In this document: piece by piece, positions 1 to 6,234 of the stretch | Layout: each line of letters starts with the position of its first letter | Position numbering within the stretch: the first letter of the stretch is position 1 | Origin: CAWKEY01 sp963848675 | Lineage (GTDB): Bacteria; Pseudomonadota; Gammaproteobacteria; Methylococcales; Methylomonadaceae | DNA: 6,662 nt | Direction of reading: 5' to 3' | Assembly (NCBI GenBank): GCA_963848675.1 | Contig: CAWKEY010000067.1 | Location: 1 to 6,662 of the forward strand | The notes under the pieces: model-generated | The model's input: the letters and a program-made list of their open reading frames with translations, nothing else | Told to the model about the DNA's origin: nothing | Databases searched by the model: none | Position numbers and translations under genes: made by a program

Positions 1-1
1 C

Positions 2-100
2 GATGCCTGCAAAGATCATGAACTAAAAGCAATCCTCGCACATAACCGTAATAAAGAGAATGAACATGCGGCTATGGTCCTGGAATGGATACGCCGCTAA
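2..100 (+). CDS. Encapsulin-associated ferritin-like protein (EncFtn type), C-terminal fragment
   Basis: The frame entering from the left edge encodes 32 residues and stops at TAA 98-100. It contains LKAILAHNR, then ENEHAAM, then LEWIRR. This pattern is typical of the second helix of encapsulated ferritin (EncFtn). EncFtn is a ferroxidase that forms a ring-shaped decamer and is packed inside encapsulin nanocompartments, where it oxidises Fe(II) for storage. The Glu and His of the ExxH iron-binding motif are both present (E-N-E-H). In the family as I know it, the chain continues past the Arg-Arg pair with an Asp-rich linker and an LRxYLF-like segment, then an encapsulin-targeting tail. Here it stops directly after Arg-Arg, one base before an IS66 element, so the C-terminus is probably lost. 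No encapsulin gene is visible in the window. The N-terminus lies outside. The family call is from motif recall, not alignment. Confidence 0.72.
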   Translation, partial: DACKDHELKAILAHNRNKENEHAAMVLEWIRR

Positions 101-101
101 G

Positions 102-119
102 GTAAATATTCAGACCCCC
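102..119 (+). repeat. IS66 left terminal inverted repeat
   Basis: The sequence GTAAATATTCAGACCCCC is the inverted partner of the repeat at 1150-1167. They differ at one position, the fifth base (A here, T in the partner). It begins two bases after the stop codon of the ferritin-like fragment. Confidence 0.92.
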
Positions 120-188
120 CACACAAAAGATGACGGCAAATGTCTAAAAAAGCTGTAACTCCATGATGCGGATGAGTATTATGTTGCT

Positions 189-1159
189 ATGCAACTGAGC
201 GATCACGATTTAAGCCAACTGGATTAAGACGACCTTCTCAATTTACCGGAAGCGGTTTTGCGTCGCCTCTCGGTAAGATTGCTCACTGACTTGAAAGAGG
301 CTCGCGAACGCTCAAACCAGAACTCTCGCAATAGTTCCAGGCCGCCCAGCAGTGAAGCGCCTTGGGACAAAGAACGCCAGCGCAATGAGACGGTTGCTGA
401 GCCTGAACAAGCCGATACACCAGAGCCTAGCGATAACAACGCCCCCAAACCGACTCAAGATACCGGTCAGGCTGGCCAGCAAACCGAGCCCAAGCGCTCG
501 GATGATGCCGTGCGCAAACCGGGCAAACAACCGGGTGCTGAAGGGTTTGGCCGGCAGCAAATCTTAGCCATCACCGCTTTCGAAGACCACCTTCCCACCT
601 GCTGCGCCTGTTGTCAGCGCCCCTTTAATGCATCAGCCAAAACCGCGTACACCGCCTTTGAAACCGTCGACATTGAATGGGCCGATGAGCGCACTCCGGG
701 GTTGAGGCTGACCAATACGCAGCATACCTACTATGCCATTGCCTGTGCTTGCGGTCATCTGACCCGCCAACAACCGCACCGCGGTATTCCCCATGACAGT
801 TTGCCCGCCATCGTGTCCAATTGTGTGAACACATACAAACAGTGCCTCATAAAAAGACACAGGCACTGGCAACCGAAATGCTCAATGATTGGGCGGCTAT
901 CTTTCGGGTATTGCAATACCCACATTTGCCCTTGACCAACAACGAAGCGGAGCGTGCTTTGCGGCATTGGGTGATATTAAGAAGAATCAGCTATGGCACG
1001 CGCACCGAGCAAGGCTCCCGGGTTTTTGCCATCTTAATCAGCATTATCGAAACCTGCCGTAAAAGGCAGCAATCCCCCTGGATTTATTTGGCCGCAGTGA
1101 TTCACAGTCAACGGACTGAGCTGCCGGTTCCAAAGCTGCCCATTGCTAAGGGGGTCTGA
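189..1159 (+). pseudogene. IS66-family transposase (TnpC), nonsense-mutated and internally deleted
   Basis: The ancestral start is most likely ATG 189, giving MQLSDHDLSQLD and then an in-frame TAA at 225-227. The same frame continues with DDLLNLPEAVLRRLS, so a sense codon (GAA is one possibility) probably became a stop. Next come the helical leader, the RPPSSEAPW motif, a charged Pro/Gln-rich linker, and the zf-IS66 zinc-finger region with CCACC and CACG cysteine pairs (about 590-760). Around 805-821 the frame jumps. The other frame, from about 821 to the TGA at 1157-1159, encodes the family C-terminus: PLTNNEAERALRHWVILRR, then EQGSRVFA and SPWIYLA. The catalytic Glu in NNEAER remains. The section that carries the two catalytic Asp residues (LHADET-like and SDGW-like motifs) is missing, by my estimate 150-200 residues. 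Three lesions (stop, deletion, frame change) make the gene non-functional. Confidence 0.9.
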
Positions 1160-1167
1160 ATAATTAC
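1150..1167 (-). repeat. IS66 right terminal inverted repeat
   Basis: The reverse complement reads GTAATTATTCAGACCCCC and pairs with the left repeat at 102-119 at 17 of 18 bases. The transposase stop codon (1157-1159) lies inside this repeat. The lipocalin gene begins 20 bp beyond it. Confidence 0.92.
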
Positions 1168-1176
1168 AGTCAGACT

Positions 1177-1190
1177 GGAGTCTCAAATTG
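1177..1190 (+). promoter_or_regulatory. Ribosome binding site with TTG start for the lipocalin gene
   Basis: GGAG at 1177-1180 lies seven bases upstream of a TTG codon at 1188. No ATG occurs in this frame until residue 40, inside the mature domain, and a full lipoprotein signal peptide follows the TTG. The TTG is therefore the best start. The whole leader between the IS66 end and the start codon is only 20 bp. Confidence 0.65.
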
Positions 1191-1724
1191 AAAAATAAAT
1201 TAATCAGCATATTAGTTGGACTATTTACCACGCTTATCAGTGGGTGTGCCAGTCAAAACCCGTCACCGATCAAACCGGTATCGGTTGTTGATTTGAATCA
1301 ATTCATGGGCGACTGGTATGTGATTGCGTGCATCCCAACGGTGATTGAAACAGAGGCATATAACGCCATTGAATCCTATCAGCTCGAAAAAGACGGCAGC
1401 ATCAACACTACTTTCGTTTTTCGCAAAGGTGGATTTGATGGTCCAGAAAAGCGTTATAACCCGCATGGTTTTGTGGTTGAAAACACTAGCAACGCAGTCT
1501 GGGGCATGCAATTCATCTGGCCTTTCAAGTCTGAATTTATTATTGCGTATCTTGACAAGGATTATACCAGCACCATCATTGCCAGAAATGCCAGGGACTA
1601 TGTTTGGATAATGGCGCGTACGCCTTTCATTAATGACAGCCGATACCAGGAACTAATAAAGACCGTTGCTAATCTAGGCTATGACGTGAGCAAGTTGCGC
1701 AAAGTGCCGCATCAGCCACAGTAA
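1188..1724 (+). CDS. Bacterial lipocalin lipoprotein (Blc-like)
   Basis: This 178-residue protein begins with a positively charged, hydrophobic leader ending in ISGC (Cys20), a lipobox for lipidation and membrane anchoring. The mature part opens with the lipocalin signature G-x-W (MGDWYVIACIP, residues 40-50), and its length fits the eight-stranded barrel plus C-terminal helix. Bacterial lipocalins of the Blc group bind fatty acids or lysophospholipids and are usually outer-membrane lipoproteins linked to envelope maintenance. I infer that role here from family knowledge only. The IS66 right end lies 20 bp upstream, so the native promoter has probably been displaced and expression may depend on read-through from the IS side or on an unrecognised promoter. 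The next gene starts 36 bp downstream on the same strand. The family call is strong; the ligand is unknown. Confidence 0.87.
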   Translation: MKNKLISILVGLFTTLISGCASQNPSPIKPVSVVDLNQFMGDWYVIACIPTVIETEAYNAIESYQLEKDGSINTTFVFRKGGFDGPEKRYNPHGFVVENTSNAVWGMQFIWPFKSEFIIAYLDKDYTSTIIARNARDYVWIMARTPFINDSRYQELIKTVANLGYDVSKLRKVPHQPQ

Positions 1725-1760
1725 ACAACTAACTGGTAAACAGAAGTAAGGGGTAGAGTA

Positions 1761-2240
1761 ATGATTGGCTTTAAAGAAACAGCAAAAGTGGTTTTGTTGG
1801 CTGCGGGCTTAATATTGGGTCATGCTGTACATGCGGCAGGTACTGTTAATCCGGCAGTTCTAAATGGAAATAGTGATAAGCCCGGTGCAACTTATGGGCC
1901 GGGCGAAAGTGGCCCCCAGGGTGGCAAAGTTTATTATGTCGATGATTCTGGTGAGCATGGCCTGGAAGCAAAAGCAGCGGATGAGATCAATTCGCTAAGT
2001 TGGAGTGACGCTGTTACAGCTGCCAGCACTTATGGCTCCGGTTGGCATTTACCGACAAAGACTGAGTTAAAAGTGTTATATGAGCAAAAAAACGTTGTGG
2101 GTGGTTTTGCTAAAGACGACTATTGGAGCTCTACGGAGCTCGACAGCAACAGCGCGTGGATCCAAGGCTTCGTCAATGGCGACCAGGATCGCTACAATAA
2201 ATACAGTAAGCTTAGTGTGCGTGCTGTTCGGGCTTTTTAA
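1761..2240 (+). CDS. Secreted DUF1566 / Lcl C-terminal domain protein
   Basis: This is a 159-residue protein starting at ATG 1761, preceded by an AAGGGG ribosome binding site about seven bases upstream. Residues 1-25 form a Sec signal peptide with a likely cut after AVHA, so it is exported. The remainder fits the DUF1566 (Lcl C-terminal) domain: a GGKVYYVDD segment, W-x-x-A in the first helix, GWHLPTKTEL with LY, then DYWSSTE, then AW-x-x-x-F and the terminal RAVRAF. The domain occurs widely in exported bacterial proteins, often with a C-type-lectin-like fold and in some cases linked to surface adhesion. No enzymatic role can be assigned. The single-domain architecture with no long repeat region suggests a small periplasmic or surface protein. 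It sits between the lipocalin and the DCC protein on the same strand and may be co-transcribed with the lipocalin. Confidence 0.85.
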   Translation: MIGFKETAKVVLLAAGLILGHAVHAAGTVNPAVLNGNSDKPGATYGPGESGPQGGKVYYVDDSGEHGLEAKAADEINSLSWSDAVTAASTYGSGWHLPTKTELKVLYEQKNVVGGFAKDDYWSSTELDSNSAWIQGFVNGDQDRYNKYSKLSVRAVRAF

Positions 2241-2410
2241 TACGTTTTACGCCAAATAAAAGGTTTCTGGCAGTTCGCACAGATTTTTTGAGGAAGATTC
2301 AATTTTTTATGCCTAGTATTTTAGCCGGCAGGCTCGGTAACCTGGGACTTTTAACAACTACCCAGGATATCGAAATAGCAGCGTCACACCAACCGAGAAC
2401 AACAGCCTCT

Positions 2411-2767
2411 ATGCCAAAGGTCACCTGCTTTCATGATGGTGAATGTCCCATCTGCAACATTGAAATCAATGCGATGAAAAAACTCGATAAAGAGGGCAAT
2501 ATCAATTGGGTGGATATTACCCGTGACAAGGCCGCGTTGGCGAAAGCGGGCTTAACCTACAAACAGGCAATGGATCGGATACACGTCATCGACGAAAATC
2601 AGCAACTGCAATCGGGCGTGCTCGGTTTTTTACAAGTTTGGAAGCGGCTTCCTTATTACCGGTGCATCGCCCCAATTATAGAGAACGTACCCTTGCTATT
2701 GCCGTTGATGGAATTTTGCTATCGTATTTTCGCTCGCTATCGTTTGCCGCTTACCGGTAAAAAATAG
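2411..2767 (+). CDS. DCC-family thiol-disulfide oxidoreductase-like protein (DUF393)
   Basis: From ATG 2411 this encodes 118 residues, the usual length for the family. It opens with the defining signature, CFHDGECPIC (Asp9-Gly10 followed by a Cys12-x-x-Cys15 pair), predicted to form a thioredoxin-like redox site. The C-terminal half carries the typical VLGFLQVWKRLP and the closing YRIFARYRLPL segment. DCC proteins are named for this Asp-Cys-Cys motif; their substrates are mostly unknown. The frame is open further upstream, with ATG 2309 (GAGGAAG at 2290-2296, rather far away) or TTG 2288 as other starts. These would add a 34-41 residue leader that does not resemble the family, so I prefer 2411, although no good ribosome binding site precedes it. 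The TIGR02450 gene starts 17 bp downstream, so the two are probably in one transcript. Confidence 0.85.
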   Translation: MPKVTCFHDGECPICNIEINAMKKLDKEGNINWVDITRDKAALAKAGLTYKQAMDRIHVIDENQQLQSGVLGFLQVWKRLPYYRCIAPIIENVPLLLPLMEFCYRIFARYRLPLTGKK

Positions 2768-2784
2768 ATCAAAGAATAGCTATC

Positions 2785-3000
2785 ATGAATCGAATAAACC
2801 CCAATAAACTGTTGCTATCAAAATGGACAGCAGTTAAACCGAGGCAAAAAGAACGCCACTTTATGGTAACCAAACTGATCCGTGCAGAAAATGAAGAGAT
2901 TATGGCTTGCGAGTTGGAAGCAGTAATAAATAATAATCTCTATGAGATGGATTAGAAGGAGCTCAAAGATTCATCTTGTTGGCTGATAGGCTGGCACTGA
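2785..3000 (+). pseudogene. TIGR02450 family Trp-rich small protein, interrupted by an in-frame amber codon
   Basis: ATG 2785 starts MNRINPNKLLLSKWTAVKP, followed by RHFMVTKLI and CELEAVI. This matches the TIGR02450 family of short Trp-rich proteins of unknown function. Translation would stop at TAG 2953-2955 after 56 residues (ending NNLYEMD). Reading on in the same frame gives KELKDSSCW and then LIGWH before TGA 2998-3000. That is the conserved family ending of the form W-x-ELKDSS-x-W. The TAG sits exactly where the family has Trp, so a single G-to-A change (TGG to TAG) explains it. The restored product would be 71 amino acids plus the stop. The shortened form lacks three of the four expected Trp residues in the restored protein. 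It may be a recent pseudogene, a sequencing error, or a product still made through suppression. The DCC gene lies 17 bp upstream. Confidence 0.8.
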
Positions 3001-3050
3001 GACAACTTCCTCTTATAGCAAAAAAACTAAACACTTGCCTAAACGCAGCT

Positions 3051-3071
3051 GGTTGGGCGTTTTGCCTAACC
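3051..3071 (+). other. Stem-loop in the gap before the 76-residue ORF
   Basis: GGTTGGGC (3051-3058) can pair with GCCTAACC (3064-3071) across a five-base GTTTT loop. The eight pairs include one G-U wobble. A second, competing dyad AAACGC/GCGTTT overlaps it (3041-3062). No T-run follows, so it does not look like a standard intrinsic terminator. It could be a processing site, an attenuating hairpin for the downstream gene, or chance. Confidence 0.35.
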
Positions 3072-3137
3072 CAGTCTGGGCAAATTCAGAAACCATTAAA
3101 CTCAATATACAAAACGGCTCGGACTAAGAGATATATC

Positions 3138-3368
3138 ATGAATACACTGGTTGCAAAAATGGTTAGTTTGTTAAATAGTGATCGATATGCAGAAAATCCG
3201 ATCGACTTTGCTGAAAAACCTATCAGGACAGCCGCCTTTGCTGTAAATGAAGAACCAGAGCAACTTCACCAAGGCAAAAGACGCTTGAAGGAAAACTATA
3301 CAAGTCACTGGGATTTGGATTATCTGCCCAGAAAAGAAGCCGATAAAATATTATCTGCAAAACGCTGA
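3138..3368 (+). CDS. Hypothetical 76-residue protein
   Basis: I do not recognise this protein. ATG 3138 follows ATATATC, with a weak AAGAG about eight bases upstream. The same frame is open back to about 2976, but that part overlaps the tail of the TIGR02450 gene and reads as non-coding, so the later ATG is preferred. The product is hydrophilic and mixed in charge, with no signal peptide, membrane segment or cysteine. Its C-terminal half is rich in Lys, Arg and Glu (GKRRLKENY, then SHWDLDYLPRKEADKIL, ending AKR), consistent with a small soluble, largely helical protein. It lies downstream of the DCC and TIGR02450 genes but is separated from them by 137 bp containing hairpins, so it may be its own unit. 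The natural-looking composition gives moderate confidence that it is a gene. Confidence 0.5.
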   Translation: MNTLVAKMVSLLNSDRYAENPIDFAEKPIRTAAFAVNEEPEQLHQGKRRLKENYTSHWDLDYLPRKEADKILSAKR

Positions 3369-3918
3369 ACTTGATCTGACAGTTTCAAAAATTAGTCTCA
3401 ATCAAATCCGATTTTGACTGACTGAGTTCGACCCCTGAACCGACGATCAAGGTCATACCGCGGTTTTCCCGAAACCAAACGCCTGCTTCTGGATTGCGCC
3501 GTTGTAATTTCGTCCTTTGTGGCAAGGAATCGAAAAGTTAACACTGGTGTCGAAACACTCAGTAATCCATTCGTTTTCTATCTCTACTGAGCTTTTAAAA
3601 TTCGTTACGGCCTTGATAAAGGTGGGTGAGGTTTTTTGACTCGCCCCGAGGCAGGTTTTTCCCGGTAGATTTTGAGGTTTGAAATCGGGTCACAAGGGGC
3701 TGATTTTTGTTTCACAATTGGATCTGGCAAGCGTTCAGCGAGAGACGAAAGCTTGTAACATGGTGCTTGTGCTAATGGAATAAAAGGGCATACTTAGGCT
3801 AGGCGGTTGACTTTCGTATCCGTTCCATTGGGCTTCTTGTGTTTTGTTTAAGCCTTTTGCCAGAATAAGTTAGATAGCCTGCAGAGGCTGTATCCAGATA
3901 TTGAACAGGAGAACAACT
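3369..3918. other. Gene-poor intergenic region upstream of katG
   Basis: About 550 bp lie between the 76-residue ORF and katG. I see no recognisable gene, tRNA or insertion-sequence end here. A 78-codon open stretch without a start codon exists on the minus strand (3456-3689). A hairpin GGGTGAG/CTCGCCC (3624-3630 with 3640-3646, nine-base T-rich loop, one wobble pair) lies within it. TTGACT at 3807-3812 resembles a -35 box but has no convincing -10 at the right distance. No clear OxyR or Fur site could be read by eye. The region must hold the katG promoter, but I cannot place it. Confidence 0.5.
3876..3889 (+). promoter_or_regulatory. Small hairpin in the katG leader
   Basis: AGCCT (3876-3880) and AGGCT (3885-3889) form a five-pair stem with a GCAG loop, 29 bases before the katG start codon and 17 bases before its ribosome binding site. 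It is short and could be a chance dyad. It is noted because it sits in the expected 5' untranslated region. Confidence 0.25.
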
Positions 3919-3921
3919 ATG
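3907..3921 (+). promoter_or_regulatory. katG ribosome binding site and start codon
   Basis: AGGAG at 3907-3911 lies seven bases before ATG 3919, close to ideal spacing. An in-frame TTG at 3901 is upstream of this site and can be dismissed. Starting at 3919 gives a clean Sec signal peptide, which supports the choice. Confidence 0.8.
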
Positions 3922-6163
3922 TTGAAAATAAAATCTACGAGTGTAGTGCTGTTAACAATAGCCTTTTCCCAAGTTGGCTACTCCGCAGAAAACCCTGCGC
4001 CTTTAAAAAGCGCTGCGGATCTGCAAACGATGTCGAACCAATTCTGGTGGCCTGAAAGACTGGATTTAGCGCCGCTTCGTCAACACTCAGCTGAGTCCAG
4101 CCCGTTGGACAAAAAGTTCGATTATGCGAAAGAGTTTAAGAAACTCGATCTCAATGCTGTTAAGGCCGACATCGAGACGTTGATGAAAACGCCTCAAGAC
4201 TGGTGGCCGGCAGATTACGGACACTATGGCCCGTTTTTTATCCGGATGGCTTGGCACAGTGCGGGTACCTACCGTATGGGAGATGGGCGTGGCGGCGCTG
4301 GGGGCGGTCAGCAGCGCTTCGAACCGCTCAACAGTTGGCCCGATAACGCAAACCTGGATAAAGCTCGACGCTTGCTTTGGCCGATCAAGCAGCAAGTACG
4401 GGAGTAAAATTTCATGGGCCGACTTGATGGTGCTTACGGGCAACGTCGCTTTGGAGTCGATGGGCTTCAAAACGTTCGGTTTTGCCGGCGGACGGACGGA
4501 CGACTGGGAGGCCGATTTAGTGTATTGGGGACCTGAGAAAAAATGGCTCGCTGATGAGCGATACAAAGGTGACCGAAAGCTGGATAATCCACTGGCAGCA
4601 GTTCAGATGGGGCTCATTTATGTGAATCCAGAGGGACCTAACGGCAATCCAGATCCACTGGCCGCTGCTAAGGATATCCGAGAAACGTTTGGCCGTATGG
4701 CGATGAACGACGAAGAGACGCTTGCGCTGATCGCAGGAGGACATACCTTTGGCAAAGCCCATGGCAATGGAGATCCATCTAAATGCGTAGGTCCCGAACC
4801 AGCAGCTGCTGGTATTGAGGAACAGGGGTTAGGCTGGAAAAACCAGTGCGGTAAAGGCAGTGGCGTCGACACGATCACAAGTGGCTTGGAAGGCGCTTGG
4901 ACGATGAACCCAACGCAATGGACTCACCAATACTTAAGTAACCTGTTTACTTACGATTATGTTAAGACCAAGAGCCCGGCAGGAGCCACACAGTGGATTC
5001 CCAAGGATAACGCAGCGGCAAATTTGGTGCCAGATGCTCACGATAAAGACAAGCGACATGCGCCCATCATGTTGACTACGGACATCGCACTGAAAACCGA
5101 TTCGAATTATGAAAAAATTGCGAAACGTTTCCTGGAGAACCCAAAGGAATTTGAGCTTGCATTTGCTAAGGCATGGTTCAAGCTCACTCACCGTGATATG
5201 GGGCCTCGAACACGCTACCTTGGCACCGAAGTGCCCTATGAGGAGCTCATTTGGCAAGACCCCATTCCAGCAGTTAACCATAAGCTGATTGACGCAAAAG
5301 ACACTGAAAGTCTCAAGAATAAAATTGTTAAATCGGGTTTGACTGTGCCGGAACTGGTTCGAACAGCTTGGGCTTCAGCGGCTTCCTTTCGTGGTACAGA
5401 TTTGCGAGGTGGAGCCAATGGTGCTCGTGTTCGCTTGGCACCCCAAAAGGACTGGCCGGTTAACAACCCGGGTGAACTTGCTAAGGTTTTGACGCAGTTA
5501 GAGGGTATTCAAAACGACTTTAACCGGGCGCAGTCGAAAGGTAAAAAAGTGTCGCTGGCAGATCTGATTGTCTTAGGTGGTGTTGCTGCGGTTGAGCAAG
5601 CTGCTAAGACAGCCGGTTACCCGTTGAAGGTTACCTTCACACCAGGGCGCATGGACGCATCCCAAGAGCAAACGGATGTGACTTCGTTTGCCGTGCTTGA
5701 GCCAAAAGCAGATGCATTCCGCAACTACTACGCTGAAGGCAACGTGCTGTCACCGACCGAAATGCTGGTTGATCGGGCCAATATGCTGACGTTGACCGTC
5801 CCTGAAATGACCGTTCTGGTTGGCGGCATGCGCGTTTTAGGCGCAAACACGGGGGATTCCAAGCAGGGTGTTTTTACGGGTAAACCTGGAACATTGAGCA
5901 ATGACTTCTTTTTAAACTTGCTAGACATGTCTACGAAGTGGCAGAAGTCATCCAATTCTGAAGGCCTTTACGAAGGCATGGACCGCAAAACGGGTGAGCT
6001 CAAATGGACGGCTACCCCGGTCGATCTCATTTTCGGGTCGCACTCTGAACTTCGGGCTATTGCCGAAGTGTACGCTTCTGAAGATGGCAAACAGAAGTTT
6101 GTGACTGACTTTGTGAATGCCTGGAACAAGGTGATGAAACTCGACCGCTTCGACCTAAAATAA
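3919..6163 (+). pseudogene. katG: Secreted catalase-peroxidase KatG, disrupted by a one-base frameshift
   Basis: KatG is a haem enzyme that breaks down hydrogen peroxide by catalase and peroxidase activities. The first frame (3919-4392) encodes 158 residues and runs out of frame into TAA 4405-4407. The rest (4394-6163) continues in the next frame. The family motif around the junction reads LLWPIKQ then KYGSKISWADL, so one extra C at about 4393 accounts for the break. The repaired protein has 747 residues, normal for a two-domain KatG. Residues 1 to about 22 are a signal peptide (hydrophobic core VVLLTIAF), pointing to a periplasmic, KatP-like form. All key sites are present in repaired numbering: distal Arg109, Trp112 and His113 (RMAWHSAGTYR), Tyr234 (IYVNPEGPNG), Met260 (RMAMNDEE) completing the Met-Tyr-Trp adduct, and proximal His275 (AGGHTFGK). 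The C-terminal domain is intact. As written, the truncated product would lack the proximal haem ligand. Intact motifs throughout suggest a very recent mutation or a sequencing error. Confidence 0.93.
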
Positions 6164-6234
6164 CCTTGTGAATTGAAAATGTCTATAAATGGGTTTATTC
6201 AGTGCTTTCCTGAAAGTTTCAGATAGGGGCTAAT
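6164..6234. other. Gap between convergent katG and egtD
   Basis: These 71 bp separate the 3' ends of two convergent genes, where a shared terminator would be expected. The only dyad I see is CTGAA-AGT-TTCAG (6210-6222), five pairs with a three-base loop. It has no T-run on either side and is AT-rich, so it is a weak terminator candidate at most. Confidence 0.3.

Larger units (their letters stand above)
102..1167 (+). mobile_element. IS66-family insertion sequence, internally deleted and inactive
   Basis: The element is bounded by 18-bp terminal inverted repeats that match at 17 of 18 positions and begin with GTAA, the end sequence common in the IS66 family. Inside is one transposase gene of TnpC type, read left to right. 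At 1066 bp the element is much shorter than usual IS66 members, because the middle of the transposase is gone. No tnpA or tnpB accessory genes are present. IS66 elements normally create 8-bp target duplications. The flanking octamers here (CCGCTAAG on the left, AGTCAGAC on the right) do not match, which suggests that recombination or deletion replaced at least one flank after insertion. It cannot encode its own transposase, but with both ends intact it could in principle be moved by a related full-length copy elsewhere. Confidence 0.9.

Noticed and set aside
821..1159. Independent 112-residue gene
   Set aside because: Its sequence is the C-terminal Glu-motif end of an IS66 transposase, continuing from the upstream zinc-finger part across a deletion. 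It is part of the same broken gene.
2953..2955. Pyrrolysine or programmed recoding at the TAG codon
   Set aside because: The family has Trp here, one base away, and no recoding structure or pyrrolysine machinery is visible. Mutation or sequencing error is simpler.
2976..3137. N-terminal extension of the 76-residue protein to a TTG at 2976
   Set aside because: It would overlap the conserved tail of the TIGR02450 gene and run through hairpin sequence. ATG 3138 is more natural.
3624..3660. Intrinsic terminator at GGGTGAG/CTCGCCC
   Set aside because: The T-run lies several bases beyond the stem and the loop itself is T-rich. No gene ends nearby on the plus strand.
3807..3840. Sigma-70 promoter for katG starting at TTGACT
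   Set aside because: No acceptable -10 hexamer occurs 16-18 bases downstream, so it was not annotated as a promoter.
4226..4393. Coding region in the second katG frame upstream of the frameshift
   Set aside because: The family motifs in this interval (RMAWHSAGTYR to LLWPIKQ) are all in the first frame. The open second frame here is a shadow.
4087..4566. Minus-strand gene of 159 codons
   Set aside because: It lies wholly inside katG, shows no recognisable family and mirrors the coding strand.
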